Shown here piece after piece: positions 10,268 to 20,897 of a DNA stretch of 64,000 bases. Origin of the DNA: Pseudomonadota bacterium (lineage in GTDB: Bacteria; Pseudomonadota; Alphaproteobacteria; Caulobacterales; Caulobacteraceae); NCBI GenBank assembly GCA_963205025.1, contig CAUJHO010000095.1, positions 1 to 64,000 of the forward strand, read 5' to 3'. How positions within the stretch are numbered: the stretch's first letter is position 1; each line of letters opens with the position of its first letter. A program made the translations under genes and the position numbers. A model generated the notes under the pieces. The model saw nothing but the letters and a program-made list of their open reading frames with translations, ran no database searches and was not told the DNA's origin.

Positions 10268-10693
10268 ATGTGCGCCATGGACGATCAGTCTGAAATCATC
10301 GAAATGACCACCGACATCGTGTCGGCCTATGTCGGCAACAACGCGATTGCGGCGGCGGATCTGCCCAGCCTGATCCAGAATGTTCATCGTGCTCTGGCCG
10401 AGGTCTCGTCGGGCGAGGTTGCGGCGTCGAACGAACCTCAGGAGCCGGCGGTGTCGGTCAAGAAGTCGATCACGCCTGACTTCCTGATCTGCCTGGAAGA
10501 CGGTCGCAAGTTCAAGTCGCTGAAGCGCCACCTGCGTACCAAGTACGACATGAGCCCCGACGAATACCGGGCCAAGTGGGGTCTGCCGCGCGACTATCCG
10601 ATGGTCGCCCCCAACTATGCCAAGGCCCGCTCGGAGCTGGCCAAGCAGATGGGCCTGGGCCAGGGCGGCCGCAAGCCGGCCCGTCGGCGCTAG
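10268..10693 (+). CDS. mucR: MucR family transcriptional regulator
   Basis: KKSITPDFLICLEDGRKFKSLKRHLRTKYDMSPDEYRAKWGLPRDYPMVAPNYAKARSELAK. Confidence 0.93.
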   Translation: MCAMDDQSEIIEMTTDIVSAYVGNNAIAAADLPSLIQNVHRALAEVSSGEVAASNEPQEPAVSVKKSITPDFLICLEDGRKFKSLKRHLRTKYDMSPDEYRAKWGLPRDYPMVAPNYAKARSELAKQMGLGQGGRKPARRR

Positions 10694-10720
10694 ACAGACT
10701 GACCCGTCGGGTCTGATCAA

Positions 10721-10747
10721 GGGGCACCCCGTCGGGTGCCCCTTTTT
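10721..10747 (+). terminator. Rho-independent terminator after mucR
   Basis: GGGGCACCC-CGTC-GGGTGCCCC followed by TTTTT. Confidence 0.9.
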
Positions 10748-10891
10748 CGTGGCCGCCATCCCCCTATTCCGACACGACCGATCCTGACGCCATAAGGGCT
10801 TGGCAGGCGGCAATAGGAATTTAATCCTCATTCCGGCCGGGCGCTCGAAGATGGTGCCCGGGTCTTCGATGGACCGAAGACTGAGGATTGG

Positions 10892-11263
10892 GTGATGACG
10901 ACAAAAGAGATTGAGGTCATGGGCGCGGCCCGAACCGACCCGGGGGTCGCCGCCCTGGTCGTCGAGATGGTGGCCCTGGCCACGGCGACGCCGCGCAGTG
11001 AAATTCTAGATGCCCGCCACAAGGGGCGCGCTGCCGTACAGGCGCGTCAGATGGCCATGTATCTGATCCACATTATTTTCCAGTGGCCGCAGGATCGGAT
11101 CGGGGCGGCCTTCGGACGCGACCGGACGACGGCGAGCCACGCCTGTCGTCGCGTCGAGGACCGGCGCGACGACCGGTGCCTGGACGAGATGCTGGATCGG
11201 CTGGAGGCCTGTCTGCGGCTGTCGCCGTGCGCGCCAGGCTGGCTGCGGGAGCCGCGCCCATGA
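10892..11263 (+). CDS. DnaA domain IV-like helix-turn-helix protein; candidate GafY-like GTA activator
   Basis: YLIHIIFQWPQDRIGAAFGRDRTTASHACRRVED resembles the DnaA domain IV HTH; ATGA overlap with the next gene. Confidence 0.7.
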   Translation: MMTTKEIEVMGAARTDPGVAALVVEMVALATATPRSEILDARHKGRAAVQARQMAMYLIHIIFQWPQDRIGAAFGRDRTTASHACRRVEDRRDDRCLDEMLDRLEACLRLSPCAPGWLREPRP

Positions 11264-11943
11264 GCCCGCAAGCCAGAGCGCGCGCGTTGCTGGCCCAGCC
11301 GGGGGCCTGGCTGGATCGGCTGGGCGAGGCCTGGCTGGTGCGGCCAGGAACGGATCGACGGCGGCGTCCGCTGTTGCGCCTCGACGCGGGGGTGGCCCGG
11401 GCCCTGCAGCGCGAACCGGGCCTGTTGCCGCGCGCAGGAGGCGGTTGGGTGCTGGCGGGCCAGGACGACGGGGGCGGGCCGGGACGGATGCTGCAACACG
11501 ACACGCGCACGGGACCGGATGGCCGTCAGGCCATCGTCACCGTCAATCGCGGCGAGAGCCCGATCGCCTGGCTGGCGCGGCGCAAGGGGCCGGATGGCCG
11601 GCCGTTCCTGGAGCCGATGGAGGTGGCGGCGGCCGAGCGGCTGAGGGACGATGTCGAACAGGCTGCCATGGGCGGGCGGGTGACAATGGACTGGTCGGCC
11701 ACGCCGCGCGACCGCGCGGCCAGGGGGCCGGGTCTCCTGCCGCCGGCCGGGGCCGCGCGGAGACGGGTGCGGCAGGCGCTCGCCGCGGTCGGGCCGGGGC
11801 TGAGCGAGGTCCTGGTGGAGATCTGTCTGTACGGCAGCGCCCTGCGGGCGGCGGAACGGTCCCTGGGCCTGCCGTCGCGGACGGGCAAGGAACGGTTGAA
11901 GCTGGCGCTGGAGCGCCTGTCGCAGCACTACCGGATGGTCTGA
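11260..11943 (+). CDS. DUF6456 domain-containing protein; candidate GafZ-like GTA activator
   Basis: ESPIAWLARRKGPDGRPFLEPMEVAAAERLRDDVEQAAMGGRVTMDWS…RRRVRQALAAVGPGLSEVLVEICLYGSALRAAERSLGLPSRTGKERLKLALERLSQHY. Confidence 0.72.
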   Translation: MSPQARARALLAQPGAWLDRLGEAWLVRPGTDRRRRPLLRLDAGVARALQREPGLLPRAGGGWVLAGQDDGGGPGRMLQHDTRTGPDGRQAIVTVNRGESPIAWLARRKGPDGRPFLEPMEVAAAERLRDDVEQAAMGGRVTMDWSATPRDRAARGPGLLPPAGAARRRVRQALAAVGPGLSEVLVEICLYGSALRAAERSLGLPSRTGKERLKLALERLSQHYRMV

Positions 11944-12347
11944 GCCGCGTCGGCGCGCAGGCGCGCGATCATCGAGGCCAGGCCGTTGGCACGCTGGCTC
12001 GACAGGGCTTCGGACAGGCCCAGACGGGTGATCGCGCCCTGGGCGTCGAAGTCGCGGACCTGATCCGACGTCAAGCCGTTGTAGAGGTCCAGCACGATGG
12101 CGATCAGGCCGCGCACGATGTGGGCGTCGGAATCACCGCGCCAGTGCAGGGTGCCGTCGCGGACCGGATCGTGAACCAGCCAGACCTGGCTGGCGCAGCC
12201 GGAAACCTTGGTGTCCGGATTGCGCTCGGCATCGGCCAGCGGCGCCAGGGCCTGGCCCAGTTCGATGACATAGCGATACCGCTCTTCCCAGTCGCCCAGG
12301 AGGTCGAAGGTCTCAGCGAGGTCGTCGAGGGCGGTGGCTCCGGGCAT
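11928..12347 (-). CDS. sufE: SufE family protein
   Basis: DLLGDWEERYRYVIELGQALAPL…KVSGCASQVWLV. Confidence 0.9.
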   Translation of the reverse strand: MPGATALDDLAETFDLLGDWEERYRYVIELGQALAPLADAERNPDTKVSGCASQVWLVHDPVRDGTLHWRGDSDAHIVRGLIAIVLDLYNGLTSDQVRDFDAQGAITRLGLSEALSSQRANGLASMIARLRADAAQTIR

Positions 12348-12389
12348 GGCGGCTGGATAGGCCGTGATGTCGGTCCGGGCAATGCGGGA

Positions 12390-12968
12390 TCAGGCCGCCG
12401 TCTCGTCCACCACCGCCTGGAGGATGCCCGCAAGGCGGTCACGCAGCCTCATTCCGTCGGCCTCGGTCAGGCCATAGCCTCCGGCCAGTTCGCGGCTGAC
12501 GCCCATGCCCATCATCAGGCCGGCCAGGAGGCGGGTTCGGATGTGGGCGTCTTCGCCGCCGAGCCAGGTCGCAAAGGGGCGGAAGAACTGGGTATTGGCC
12601 GAGTTCTGAACGATTTCGGCCGCCTTGGCCGAGCCGAGGGAGTTCAGCATGATCTGGGTCCCCTGGAGTTTGCCGCCGCTCTTGGGCTCGAAAACGATCT
12701 GCTCTGCCATGCGCTGACCAAATGTCTCCCGAGGGCCGGAGAAAAGGTCGGGACCGACCTCGCAGGCTTCGAGGGCGTCGGCGAACAACTCTTCCTTGGA
12801 TCCGAAATACCGGGCGATGAGCGCGACATCGATGCCGGCCCCGCGCGCGATCGCGCGAAGGCTGACGTCCTCATAGCTGCGCTGGGCGAACTGGTCGCGC
12901 GCCGCATCCAGGATGGAGTCCCGGGTCGCAGCGGCATCCCGAGGTCGCGCGCGTGTTTCACAATCCAC
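12390..12968 (-). CDS. TetR/AcrR family transcriptional regulator
   Basis: AATRDSILDAARDQFAQRSYEDVSLRAIARGAGIDVALIARYFGSKEELF; divergent from RND efflux genes. Confidence 0.9.
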   Translation of the reverse strand: MDCETRARPRDAAATRDSILDAARDQFAQRSYEDVSLRAIARGAGIDVALIARYFGSKEELFADALEACEVGPDLFSGPRETFGQRMAEQIVFEPKSGGKLQGTQIMLNSLGSAKAAEIVQNSANTQFFRPFATWLGGEDAHIRTRLLAGLMMGMGVSRELAGGYGLTEADGMRLRDRLAGILQAVVDETAA

Positions 12969-13006
12969 AGTTCTCTCCGGGGAAAGGCCACCCTAGATAT
13001 AGAGAA

Positions 13007-13022
13007 GTCAACGCCCGTTGAC
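13007..13022. promoter_or_regulatory. perfect inverted repeat GTCAACG-CC-CGTTGAC, candidate TetR operator
   Basis: 7-bp arms in the divergent tetR/RND intergenic region. Confidence 0.6.
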
Positions 13023-13116
13023 AACGCGCAACGGCTCGTTCATTTCACCCCACAAGCGGACCGACCCGGAACAGGGCGGTTGAACACTCACGCCCCCTAG
13101 ATTCCGGAGAGCCGCG

Positions 13117-14307
13117 ATGCGCGGACAGACCTTCTTTGCTGCCCTGGCCCTGATCGCTGCGGCGCTGGCCGGCTGTAATTCCGGAGCGGAACAGGCCGCA
13201 CCGCCCCCGCCCGAGGTGACGGTGGCCCAGCCGCTGGTCGGCGAGGTCATGGACTGGGACGAGTTCCCCGGTCGCTTCGAGGCCCCCCAGACCGTCGATG
13301 TCCGTGCCCGTGTGGGCGGCTATATCCAGGCGGTGCATTTCCGGGACGGCGACTATGTCCGTCAGGGCCAGCTGCTGTTCACCCTGGATCCGCGTCAGGC
13401 CCAGGCGGCGGTCGCCGCTGCCCAGGCCCAGGTGGCGCAGGCGCAGGCGCAGGTGAATCTGGCTCAAGGCGAGGCCGAGCGGGCCGAGACGCTGTTTGGC
13501 GAGGGCTTCCTTTCGCAGTCGGCGGTCGATCAGCGCCAGGCCAATCTGGAGACGGCCCAGGCCGCTGTGGTGGCGGCCAATGCGGCGCTGCGCCAGGCAC
13601 GGCTGGATGTGGAGTTCACCCGCGTGACGGCGCCGATCTCGGGCCGGGTCTCGGACCGACGGGCCGACGCCGGCAATCTGGTCGCGGGCGGATCTTCGGC
13701 GGCGGATGTGCTGACCACCATCGTCTCGACCTCGCCGATTCACTTCACCTTCGATGCGTCCGAATCCATCCTGCTGCGCTATCAGCGCTCGGCCCGGAAC
13801 GGACGGGCACCGCTGCGGGTGCGATTGCAGGATGAGGCCGGCTTCGAGCACACCGGCTATCTCGACTTCACCGACAATGCCGTGGATGGCGCTTCGGGCG
13901 TGGTGCGGCTGCGCGGCGTGATCCAGAACCCCAGCGGCTTCCTGCGTCCTGGCATGTACGGACAGGCGCAACTGGCCGGCACGGCCCCCTACCAGGCCAT
14001 GCTGGTGCCCGATACCGCCGTCGTCACCGATCAGGCGCGTCGCATCGTCTATGTCGTCAATGCCGAGGGCCAGACCGAGGCCCGTCCGGTCGAGCTGGGC
14101 CCGCTGGTTGACGGCTTGCGGGTGGTCCGCAGCGGCCTCCAGGCCGAGGATCGCGTCATTATTGCCGGCCTGCAGCGCATTCAGCAGCCGGGCCAGCCGG
14201 TGACCCCGACCAACGGTCGCATTGAGCGCCAGGCAGGCCAGGCCGGAGCCCAGGTCGTGGCGACCCCCGCTCCGGCGTCGAGCGCCACCTTCGCGGTGGG
14301 CGGCTGA
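13117..14307 (+). CDS. RND efflux periplasmic adaptor subunit (AcrA/MexA type)
   Basis: Lipoprotein-type signal LAGCNS; VDVRARVGGYIQAVHFRDGDYVRQGQLLFTLDPR. Confidence 0.93.
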   Translation: MRGQTFFAALALIAAALAGCNSGAEQAAPPPPEVTVAQPLVGEVMDWDEFPGRFEAPQTVDVRARVGGYIQAVHFRDGDYVRQGQLLFTLDPRQAQAAVAAAQAQVAQAQAQVNLAQGEAERAETLFGEGFLSQSAVDQRQANLETAQAAVVAANAALRQARLDVEFTRVTAPISGRVSDRRADAGNLVAGGSSAADVLTTIVSTSPIHFTFDASESILLRYQRSARNGRAPLRVRLQDEAGFEHTGYLDFTDNAVDGASGVVRLRGVIQNPSGFLRPGMYGQAQLAGTAPYQAMLVPDTAVVTDQARRIVYVVNAEGQTEARPVELGPLVDGLRVVRSGLQAEDRVIIAGLQRIQQPGQPVTPTNGRIERQAGQAGAQVVATPAPASSATFAVGG

Positions 14308-14311
14308 TCCG

Positions 14312-17300
14312 ATGAATATCTCGCGCTTCTTCATCGACCGACCGATCTTTGCGGCGGTCCTGTCGGTGTTCATCACCGTGATGGGCATCTTCGCCTATCC
14401 GCTGTTGCCGCTGTCGCAGTACCCCGAGATCGCGCCGCCGACGATCAACATCACCACCGCCTATCCGGGGGCCTCGGCCGAGACCCTGGCCGAAACGGTG
14501 GCTGCGCCGATCGAGCAAGAGGTCAACGGGGTGGAGGGGATGCTTTACATCTCCTCGTCCTCGACCTCGGACGGGGTGGTGTCGATCACCGTCACCTTCC
14601 AGCCGGGCACCGATCTGGATGAGGCCCAGGTCCTGGTCCAGAACCGCGTTTCCCTGGCCGAGCCTCGCCTGCCGGCCTCGGTGCGTCAGATCGGCGTAAC
14701 GGTGAACAAGCAGGAAACCGGCTTCCTGATGATCCTTGGGCTGACGTCGCCCAATGAGGCCTATGACATCGACTATGTCGGCAACTACGCCCAGTCGACG
14801 CTGCGCGACCGGTTGCTGCGCCTGGAAGGCGTCGGCAATGTTCAGGTGTTCGGCGGCGGCAACTATTCCATGCGGATCTGGATCGACCCGGACCGCGCCG
14901 CGGCGCGCGGCCTGACCGGCCCGGACATCGTCGCTGCCCTGCGGGCCCAGAACGTCCAGGCTGCCGCCGGCTCCATTGGCCAGCCGCCGTTCGACACCAA
15001 TGCTTCGGCGTTCCAGCTACCGGTCCAGGTTCAGGGCCGTCTGGATAACCCCGAACAGTTCGCCGATGTGGTCATCAAGACCGATGCGGACGGTCGGGTG
15101 ACCCGGGTGCGCGATGTGGCGCGCGTCGAACTGGGGGCCCAGGACTACGGCATCAACGGCTATTTCGACGGTGAGCGCGGCGTCGGCGTCGCCGTTATCC
15201 AGCAGCCGGGTGCCAACGCCCTGGGCACGGCCGAGCGGGTGTTGGCGGAGGTGGAGACCATTCGCGGCCAACTGCCGCCGGGCATCGACATCTCGGTGCC
15301 GTACAATCCGACCGAGTTCGTGCAGGAATCCGTCACGGCTGTGGAACACACCCTGGTCGAGGCGATCATCCTGGTCGTGCTGGTCGTGCTGGTCTTCCTG
15401 CAGACCTGGCGAGCGGCCCTGATTCCGATCGTGGCCATCCCGATCGCCCTGGTCAGCACCTTCATGGTTCAGTTGGCGTTGGGATATTCGATCAATTCGC
15501 TCAGCCTGTTCGCCCTGGTTCTGGCCGTCGGTATCGTCGTCGATGACGCCATCGTGGTGGTGGAGAACGTCGAACGCTACATCGGCGAAGGACTCAGTCC
15601 CAAGGAGGCAGCCTATCGTTCTATGAGCGAGGTCTCGGGGGCCCTGATCGCCATTGGCCTGGTGCTGGTGTCGGTGTTCGTGCCGACCATGTTCGTGCCG
15701 GGCATTCCGGGCATCTTCTATCAACAGTTCGCGGTGGTGATTGCCACGGCGTCGGTGACGTCGCTGTTCGTGTCCCTGACCCTGTCGCCGGCGATGGCGG
15801 CCCTGTTGCTCAAGCCGCATCGCGAGCACGCCCATGAGCGCAAGCCCGGCCTCTGGGGAACGATCCTGCACTACGTCGGCTGGGCCGGACGCACGTTCAA
15901 CGCGGGCTTTGACTGGCTGTCGGACCGCTATGGCCGCTTCACCGCGCGCACGGTGCGGATGGGGGCGGTGATGCTGCTCGTCTATGGCGTGCTGCTGGGC
16001 GCAACCGGTTGGACACTGACGACGACGCCGTCGGGCTTCATCCCCGAACAGGACCAGGGCTTTCTGATCGGCGTCATCCAGCTGCCGCCCGGCTCGGCTC
16101 TGGACCGGACCGAGGCGGTTCTGGAGCGCGCTAACACCATCATCCGCAACACCGAAGGCGTTGAAGGCACGGTGGCGTTCGCGGGCCTGGACGGCACCAG
16201 CTTCTCGATGGGCTCGCACGCGGCCACCGTCTTCGTACGGCTGGACCCGCATTCCGAGCGCACGCGCGAACAGTCGGCCGTGGCCCTGGCCGGGGCCATC
16301 ACCGGCGCGGCGTCCCAGATCCAGGAGGCGCAGATCTTCGTGCTGTCGCCGCCGGCGGTTCAGGGGCTGGGTACCGGCAACGGCTTCGCCATGATGATCC
16401 AGGACACCTCCGGTGCCGGCTATCGCGCACTGGAAGGCGCGACCTTCGGCATGATGGGGGCCGCGGCCCAGTCACCCGATCAGGTCCAGCAGGTGTTCTC
16501 GACCTACAACACCGGCTCGCCGCGGGTGACGGCGGATGTGGACCGTGACCGCGCCCTGATGATGGGGGTCCAGCCCAATGACGTCTTCTCGACCATGGGC
16601 GTCTATCTGGGTTCGGCCTATATCAATGACTTCAACTTCCTGGGCCGGACCTTCCGGGTGACGGCCCAGGCCGAACCGGCCGCGCGCGACGACATGGCCG
16701 ATATCGCCAACCTCAGAACGCGCTCGGCCTCGGGCGAAATGGTGCCGATCGGCTCGGTGGCGACCCTGTCCAACGATTCCGGTCCTTCGCGGATCGTGCG
16801 CTACAACCTGTTCCCGGCGGCCGAGCTGCAGGGGCAGGGCGCACCCGGCGTCTCGTCCGGTCAGGCGCTGGAGATCATGGAAGCCATGGCCGCCCAAACC
16901 CTGCCCAGCGGCTTCTCCTACGAGTGGACCGGCCTGGCGCTGCAGGAGCAACAGGCGGCGGGCGGGGCGACCATCGTGTTCGTGATGGCGGTCGGCTTCG
17001 TCTTCCTGGTTCTGGCGGCCCAGTATGAGGCCTTCACCCTGCCGCTGGCGGTGGTGCTGATCGTGCCGATGTCGATCCTGGCGGCCATGATCGGGGTCAA
17101 TATCCGGGGCCTGGACAATGACATCCTGGTGCAGATCGGGCTGGTGGTTCTGATCGCCCTGGCGGCCAAGAACGCCATCTTGATCGTCGAGTTCGCCAAA
17201 CAGGCCGAGGAACGTGGCCTGGACCGGTTCGAGGCGGCGGTGGCCGCTGCCAAGACCCGTCTGCGCCCGATCCTGATGACCTCGTTCGCCTTCATCTTCG

Positions 17301-17512
17301 GCGTCGTGCCGCTGATGCTGGCAACCGGTCCGGGTGCCGAAATGCGCCAGTCGCTGGGCACCTCGGTTTTCTCCGGCATGCTGGGCGTGACGGTGTTCGG
17401 CCTGGTCTTCACGCCGGTCTTCTATGTGCTGTGCCGCTGGATCGCGGCCCGGATGCCGGGCGGGGAGAAGAAGGCAGAGGCCGAGGCGGATACGACGGCG
17501 GCCGCAGAGTAG
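14312..17512 (+). CDS. RND efflux inner-membrane transporter (AcrB/MexB, HAE1 type)
   Basis: MNISRFFIDRPIFAAVLSVFITVMG, VGIVVDDAIVVVENVER, AAKNAILIVEFAK. Confidence 0.95.
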   Translation: MNISRFFIDRPIFAAVLSVFITVMGIFAYPLLPLSQYPEIAPPTINITTAYPGASAETLAETVAAPIEQEVNGVEGMLYISSSSTSDGVVSITVTFQPGTDLDEAQVLVQNRVSLAEPRLPASVRQIGVTVNKQETGFLMILGLTSPNEAYDIDYVGNYAQSTLRDRLLRLEGVGNVQVFGGGNYSMRIWIDPDRAAARGLTGPDIVAALRAQNVQAAAGSIGQPPFDTNASAFQLPVQVQGRLDNPEQFADVVIKTDADGRVTRVRDVARVELGAQDYGINGYFDGERGVGVAVIQQPGANALGTAERVLAEVETIRGQLPPGIDISVPYNPTEFVQESVTAVEHTLVEAIILVVLVVLVFLQTWRAALIPIVAIPIALVSTFMVQLALGYSINSLSLFALVLAVGIVVDDAIVVVENVERYIGEGLSPKEAAYRSMSEVSGALIAIGLVLVSVFVPTMFVPGIPGIFYQQFAVVIATASVTSLFVSLTLSPAMAALLLKPHREHAHERKPGLWGTILHYVGWAGRTFNAGFDWLSDRYGRFTARTVRMGAVMLLVYGVLLGATGWTLTTTPSGFIPEQDQGFLIGVIQLPPGSALDRTEAVLERANTIIRNTEGVEGTVAFAGLDGTSFSMGSHAATVFVRLDPHSERTREQSAVALAGAITGAASQIQEAQIFVLSPPAVQGLGTGNGFAMMIQDTSGAGYRALEGATFGMMGAAAQSPDQVQQVFSTYNTGSPRVTADVDRDRALMMGVQPNDVFSTMGVYLGSAYINDFNFLGRTFRVTAQAEPAARDDMADIANLRTRSASGEMVPIGSVATLSNDSGPSRIVRYNLFPAAELQGQGAPGVSSGQALEIMEAMAAQTLPSGFSYEWTGLALQEQQAAGGATIVFVMAVGFVFLVLAAQYEAFTLPLAVVLIVPMSILAAMIGVNIRGLDNDILVQIGLVVLIALAAKNAILIVEFAKQAEERGLDRFEAAVAAAKTRLRPILMTSFAFIFGVVPLMLATGPGAEMRQSLGTSVFSGMLGVTVFGLVFTPVFYVLCRWIAARMPGGEKKAEAEADTTAAAE

Positions 17513-17771
17513 GGGGCCGAGCTGCTCTGCGGGGGCAGGTCGGGCCGAATATCCCAGGTCGGGGCTTGCCCGGCCGCCGACCACGCGCGCCCAACAGGGG
17601 TGGATCCAATCAGGCGGCGCTCAAACGAGGGCACCCTGGTACGCATGTCAGGCACCAAATGTGGTCAGGCCGTGCCTGAGATCACATGTCCCGCATGCGA
17701 CGTTTGGCCCGGCCCGCTCGTGACCAGGCTTGCTGTAGAGCTCGGCACCCTGATCGACTTCGGAGCGTGGC

Positions 17772-18701
17772 GTGCGATCGTTTCCTATAATCCTGACCGT
17801 GGCCGGTTTTTGCCTGGCCGCCTGTTCGGACCCGTCTGTCGCGGCTCAATCCGCTTCAGTGCCTGCGGCGCAAGATGGGCAGCGCGGCGGCGGGGCCCCC
17901 TATGAGATCCAGGGCTCTCAGGTCTGGGACGTGCCGGACCCCGTCTCGGGGCGACGCTACCAGGTGTTCGTGCAACTGCCGGCCTCCTATGCTGCTACGC
18001 CAGAGCGCCGCTATCCGGTGCTCTACGTCACCGACGCGGACTATGCATTTCCGATTCTGCGCCAGATCAGTCGCCGGGTGAACCTGAATGGGCCGGTGGT
18101 CGAGGAGTTCATCCTGGTCGGCCTGTCCTATGCGGTCGGCGAGGACGGCCGGGCCAGCCGCAATCGCGACTACACCCCGACCGCGAGCGGGCCGAGCAGC
18201 GCGCGCGCCATGCTGCACGGCGGCGGCGCGGCCTATCAGACCTATCTGGCGGCCGAGGTTCTGCCCTTCATCGACGCGCGTTTTCGCACCGACCCGAGCC
18301 GACGGGTCCTGCTCGGCCATTCCTACGGCGGCCTTCTGGCGGCCCAGGTGATGTTCACCCAGCCCGAGTTGTTCAGCGGCTATGTGCTGGGAAGTCCGTC
18401 GCTGTGGTTTGACCAGCGCCACATGTTTCGCATGGAGGCGGACTATGCCCGCGATCACCGCAACCTTGCGGCCGATGTCTTCATCTACATCGGTGCCTAT
18501 GAAACGCCTGGCGACAGTCGTCGCAATACGGACGACGTCGATATGGTCGGCGATGTGCGGGCGTTTGAGCAGATGCTGCGGGACCGCGCGTATCCGGGTC
18601 TGACGATTGAATCCCAGGTGCTGGAAGATGAAGACCATCTGACCGTGGCCCCGAACGGCTTCACGCGGGCCCTGATGGCGGTGCTGCCGGCATCGCAGTG
18701 A
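17772..18701 (+). CDS. secreted alpha/beta hydrolase, esterase (putative esterase/BesA-like) family lipoprotein
   Basis: Lipobox [36 protein letters not shown]. Confidence 0.85.
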   Translation: MRSFPIILTVAGFCLAACSDPSVAAQSASVPAAQDGQRGGGAPYEIQGSQVWDVPDPVSGRRYQVFVQLPASYAATPERRYPVLYVTDADYAFPILRQISRRVNLNGPVVEEFILVGLSYAVGEDGRASRNRDYTPTASGPSSARAMLHGGGAAYQTYLAAEVLPFIDARFRTDPSRRVLLGHSYGGLLAAQVMFTQPELFSGYVLGSPSLWFDQRHMFRMEADYARDHRNLAADVFIYIGAYETPGDSRRNTDDVDMVGDVRAFEQMLRDRAYPGLTIESQVLEDEDHLTVAPNGFTRALMAVLPASQ

Positions 18702-18879
18702 ACCGACCGGCGCGCGACTGGGCGGGTTCGTCGAGTTGTCGTCCGACCGGCCTGACGATGCGGTGACGATGTGCGGGAATGGGGAGGCGGAAGCACCCCG
18801 CACATTGCCCTTTGCCCCTCCAGTCGCTACATCCGCCGCCGACCTCCCCCGCATATCCAGACCGACAGGACGCCCGCCG

Positions 18880-20547
18880 ATGGCCGCGCAGTATATTTTT
18901 CAGATGCAGGGCCTGACCAAGGCCTATCCCGGCGGCAAGAAGGTGTTCGAGAACATCTGGCTGTCCTTCTACCCGGACGCCAAGATCGGCGTGGTCGGGG
19001 TCAACGGCTCGGGCAAGTCGACCCTGCTGAAAATCATGGCCGGGATCGACAAGGAGTTCTCGGGCGAGGCGCGCGCTGCCGACGGCATCAAGCGCGGCTA
19101 TCTGGAGCAGGAACCGCACCTGGATGACGCCCTGACGGTGCGCGAAAACGTCGAGGCCTGGTGCGAAGAGAAGCAGTGGCTGAACCGCTTCAACGCCATC
19201 GCCGCCCAGATGGCCGAGGACTATTCCGACGAACTGATGGAGGAGATGACCGCCCTCCAGGAGAAGATCGACGCGGCCGATGTCTGGGACATCGACAGCC
19301 GCATTGAAATGGCCATGGACGCCCTGCGCTGTCCGCCGGACGAGTCGGGCGTGACCAAGCTGTCGGGTGGTGAGAAGCGCCGCGTGGCGCTGGCGCGGCT
19401 GCTGCTGTCGAAGCCTGACATGCTGCTGCTGGACGAACCGACCAACCACCTGGACGCCGAGAGCGTCGCCTGGCTGCAGCACCACCTGGAGGCCTTCCCC
19501 GGCTGCGTGATCCTGGTCACCCACGACCGCTACTTCCTGGATCAGGTGACCAAGTGGACGCTGGAACTGGACCGCGGCAAGGGTCACCCGCACGAGGGCA
19601 ACTATTCGTCCTGGCTGGAGGCCAAGCAGAAGCGCGTCGTCCAGGAACAGTCGGAATCCGAAGCCCGCCAGCGCGCCCTGACCCGCGAACTGGAGTGGGT
19701 GCGCTCGGGTGCCAAGGCCCGTCAGGCCAAGTCCAAGGCCCGTCTGGCCGCCTATGAGCGGATGGTCGAGGAGCAGGAAAACCAGCGCGGGGCCCAGACC
19801 TACGCCGTCATCCAGATCCCGCCCGGGCCGCGCCTGGGCAATGTGGTGCTGGAGGTCAACGGGCTGGAGAAGTCCTATGGCGACAAGCTGCTGTTCAAGG
19901 ACCTGTCGTTCAAGCTGCCGCCCAACGGCATCGTCGGCGTGATCGGCCCCAACGGCGCGGGCAAGTCGACCCTGTTCCGCCTGATCACCGGCCAGGAACA
20001 GCCGGACGCCGGCACCCTGAAGATCGGCGAGACCGTCAAGCTGGCCTATGTCGACCAGAGCCGCGACGACCTGAAGGCCGACGAGAACGTCTGGCAGGCC
20101 ATCTCGGGTGGCACCGATGTGATGATGGTCGGCAAGCGCGAGATCAACTCACGCGCCTATGTCGGCAGCTTCAACTTCAAGGGCGGCGACCAGCAGAAGA
20201 AGGTGGGCTTGCTGTCGGGCGGTGAGCGCAACCGCGTCCACCTGGCCAAGACGCTGGCGACTGGGGGCAACCTGATCCTGCTCGATGAGCCGACCAACGA
20301 CCTGGACATCGAGACGCTTCAGAACCTGGAAGAGGCGCTGGAGGAATTCGCCGGCTGCGCCGTGGTCATCAGCCACGACCGCTGGTTCCTGGACCGTCTG
20401 GCGACGCACATCCTGGCCTTCGAAGGCGACAGCCACGTCGAATGGTTCGAGGGCAACTTCGAGGCCTATGAAGAAGACAAGAAGCGCCGCCTGGGCACCG
20501 ACGCCCTGATCCCGCACCGCATCAAGTTCCAGAAGTTCGGGCGGTAG
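18880..20547 (+). CDS. ettA: energy-dependent translational throttle protein EttA (ABC-F)
   Basis: [48 protein letters not shown]; two ABC domains; C-term FGR. Confidence 0.96.
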   Translation: MAAQYIFQMQGLTKAYPGGKKVFENIWLSFYPDAKIGVVGVNGSGKSTLLKIMAGIDKEFSGEARAADGIKRGYLEQEPHLDDALTVRENVEAWCEEKQWLNRFNAIAAQMAEDYSDELMEEMTALQEKIDAADVWDIDSRIEMAMDALRCPPDESGVTKLSGGEKRRVALARLLLSKPDMLLLDEPTNHLDAESVAWLQHHLEAFPGCVILVTHDRYFLDQVTKWTLELDRGKGHPHEGNYSSWLEAKQKRVVQEQSESEARQRALTRELEWVRSGAKARQAKSKARLAAYERMVEEQENQRGAQTYAVIQIPPGPRLGNVVLEVNGLEKSYGDKLLFKDLSFKLPPNGIVGVIGPNGAGKSTLFRLITGQEQPDAGTLKIGETVKLAYVDQSRDDLKADENVWQAISGGTDVMMVGKREINSRAYVGSFNFKGGDQQKKVGLLSGGERNRVHLAKTLATGGNLILLDEPTNDLDIETLQNLEEALEEFAGCAVVISHDRWFLDRLATHILAFEGDSHVEWFEGNFEAYEEDKKRRLGTDALIPHRIKFQKFGR

Positions 20548-20557
20548 GGGGCGGGTA

Positions 20558-20833
20558 TCAACGCGACCCGGTCTGAATTCGGTCGATGCGGTCGCGGGCC
20601 CGCTGGGCGAGTTCGTGGCGGGGATGCCGGGCGATGAACAGCTGATAGGCGGCAATCGTGCCGGCGCGTTCGGCGCTTTCGAACTCCTCACGAACCGCCG
20701 CGTCGCCGTCACGCGCAGGTGCAGCGCCAACCTGTGCAGGCTGGTGCGGCTCAGCCTCCGGCACGGTCACCGCCGCGCAGGCTGAGACCGTCAGCACCAC
20801 CATCATGGTCAGTCCGACAGCTGGGTGATTCAT
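20558..20833 (-). CDS. small secreted/lipoprotein hypothetical
   Basis: 91 aa, MNHPAVGLTMMVVLTVSACAA lipobox-like N-terminus. Confidence 0.6.
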   Translation of the reverse strand: MNHPAVGLTMMVVLTVSACAAVTVPEAEPHQPAQVGAAPARDGDAAVREEFESAERAGTIAAYQLFIARHPRHELAQRARDRIDRIQTGSR

Positions 20834-20897
20834 CGTTGCGGATGTCTCGGAAATGTCGCATCTATTTTCCTGATACCACAGTTCTTGGAGGCGTTCG

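Noticed and set aside
13117-17512. RND efflux pair as a novel system
   Set aside because: Standard TetR/AcrA/AcrB arrangement.
17513-17771. CxxC-containing short ORF (17600-17905) before the esterase gene
   Set aside because: Runs into the esterase gene in another frame, no consistent start or domain; probably non-coding.
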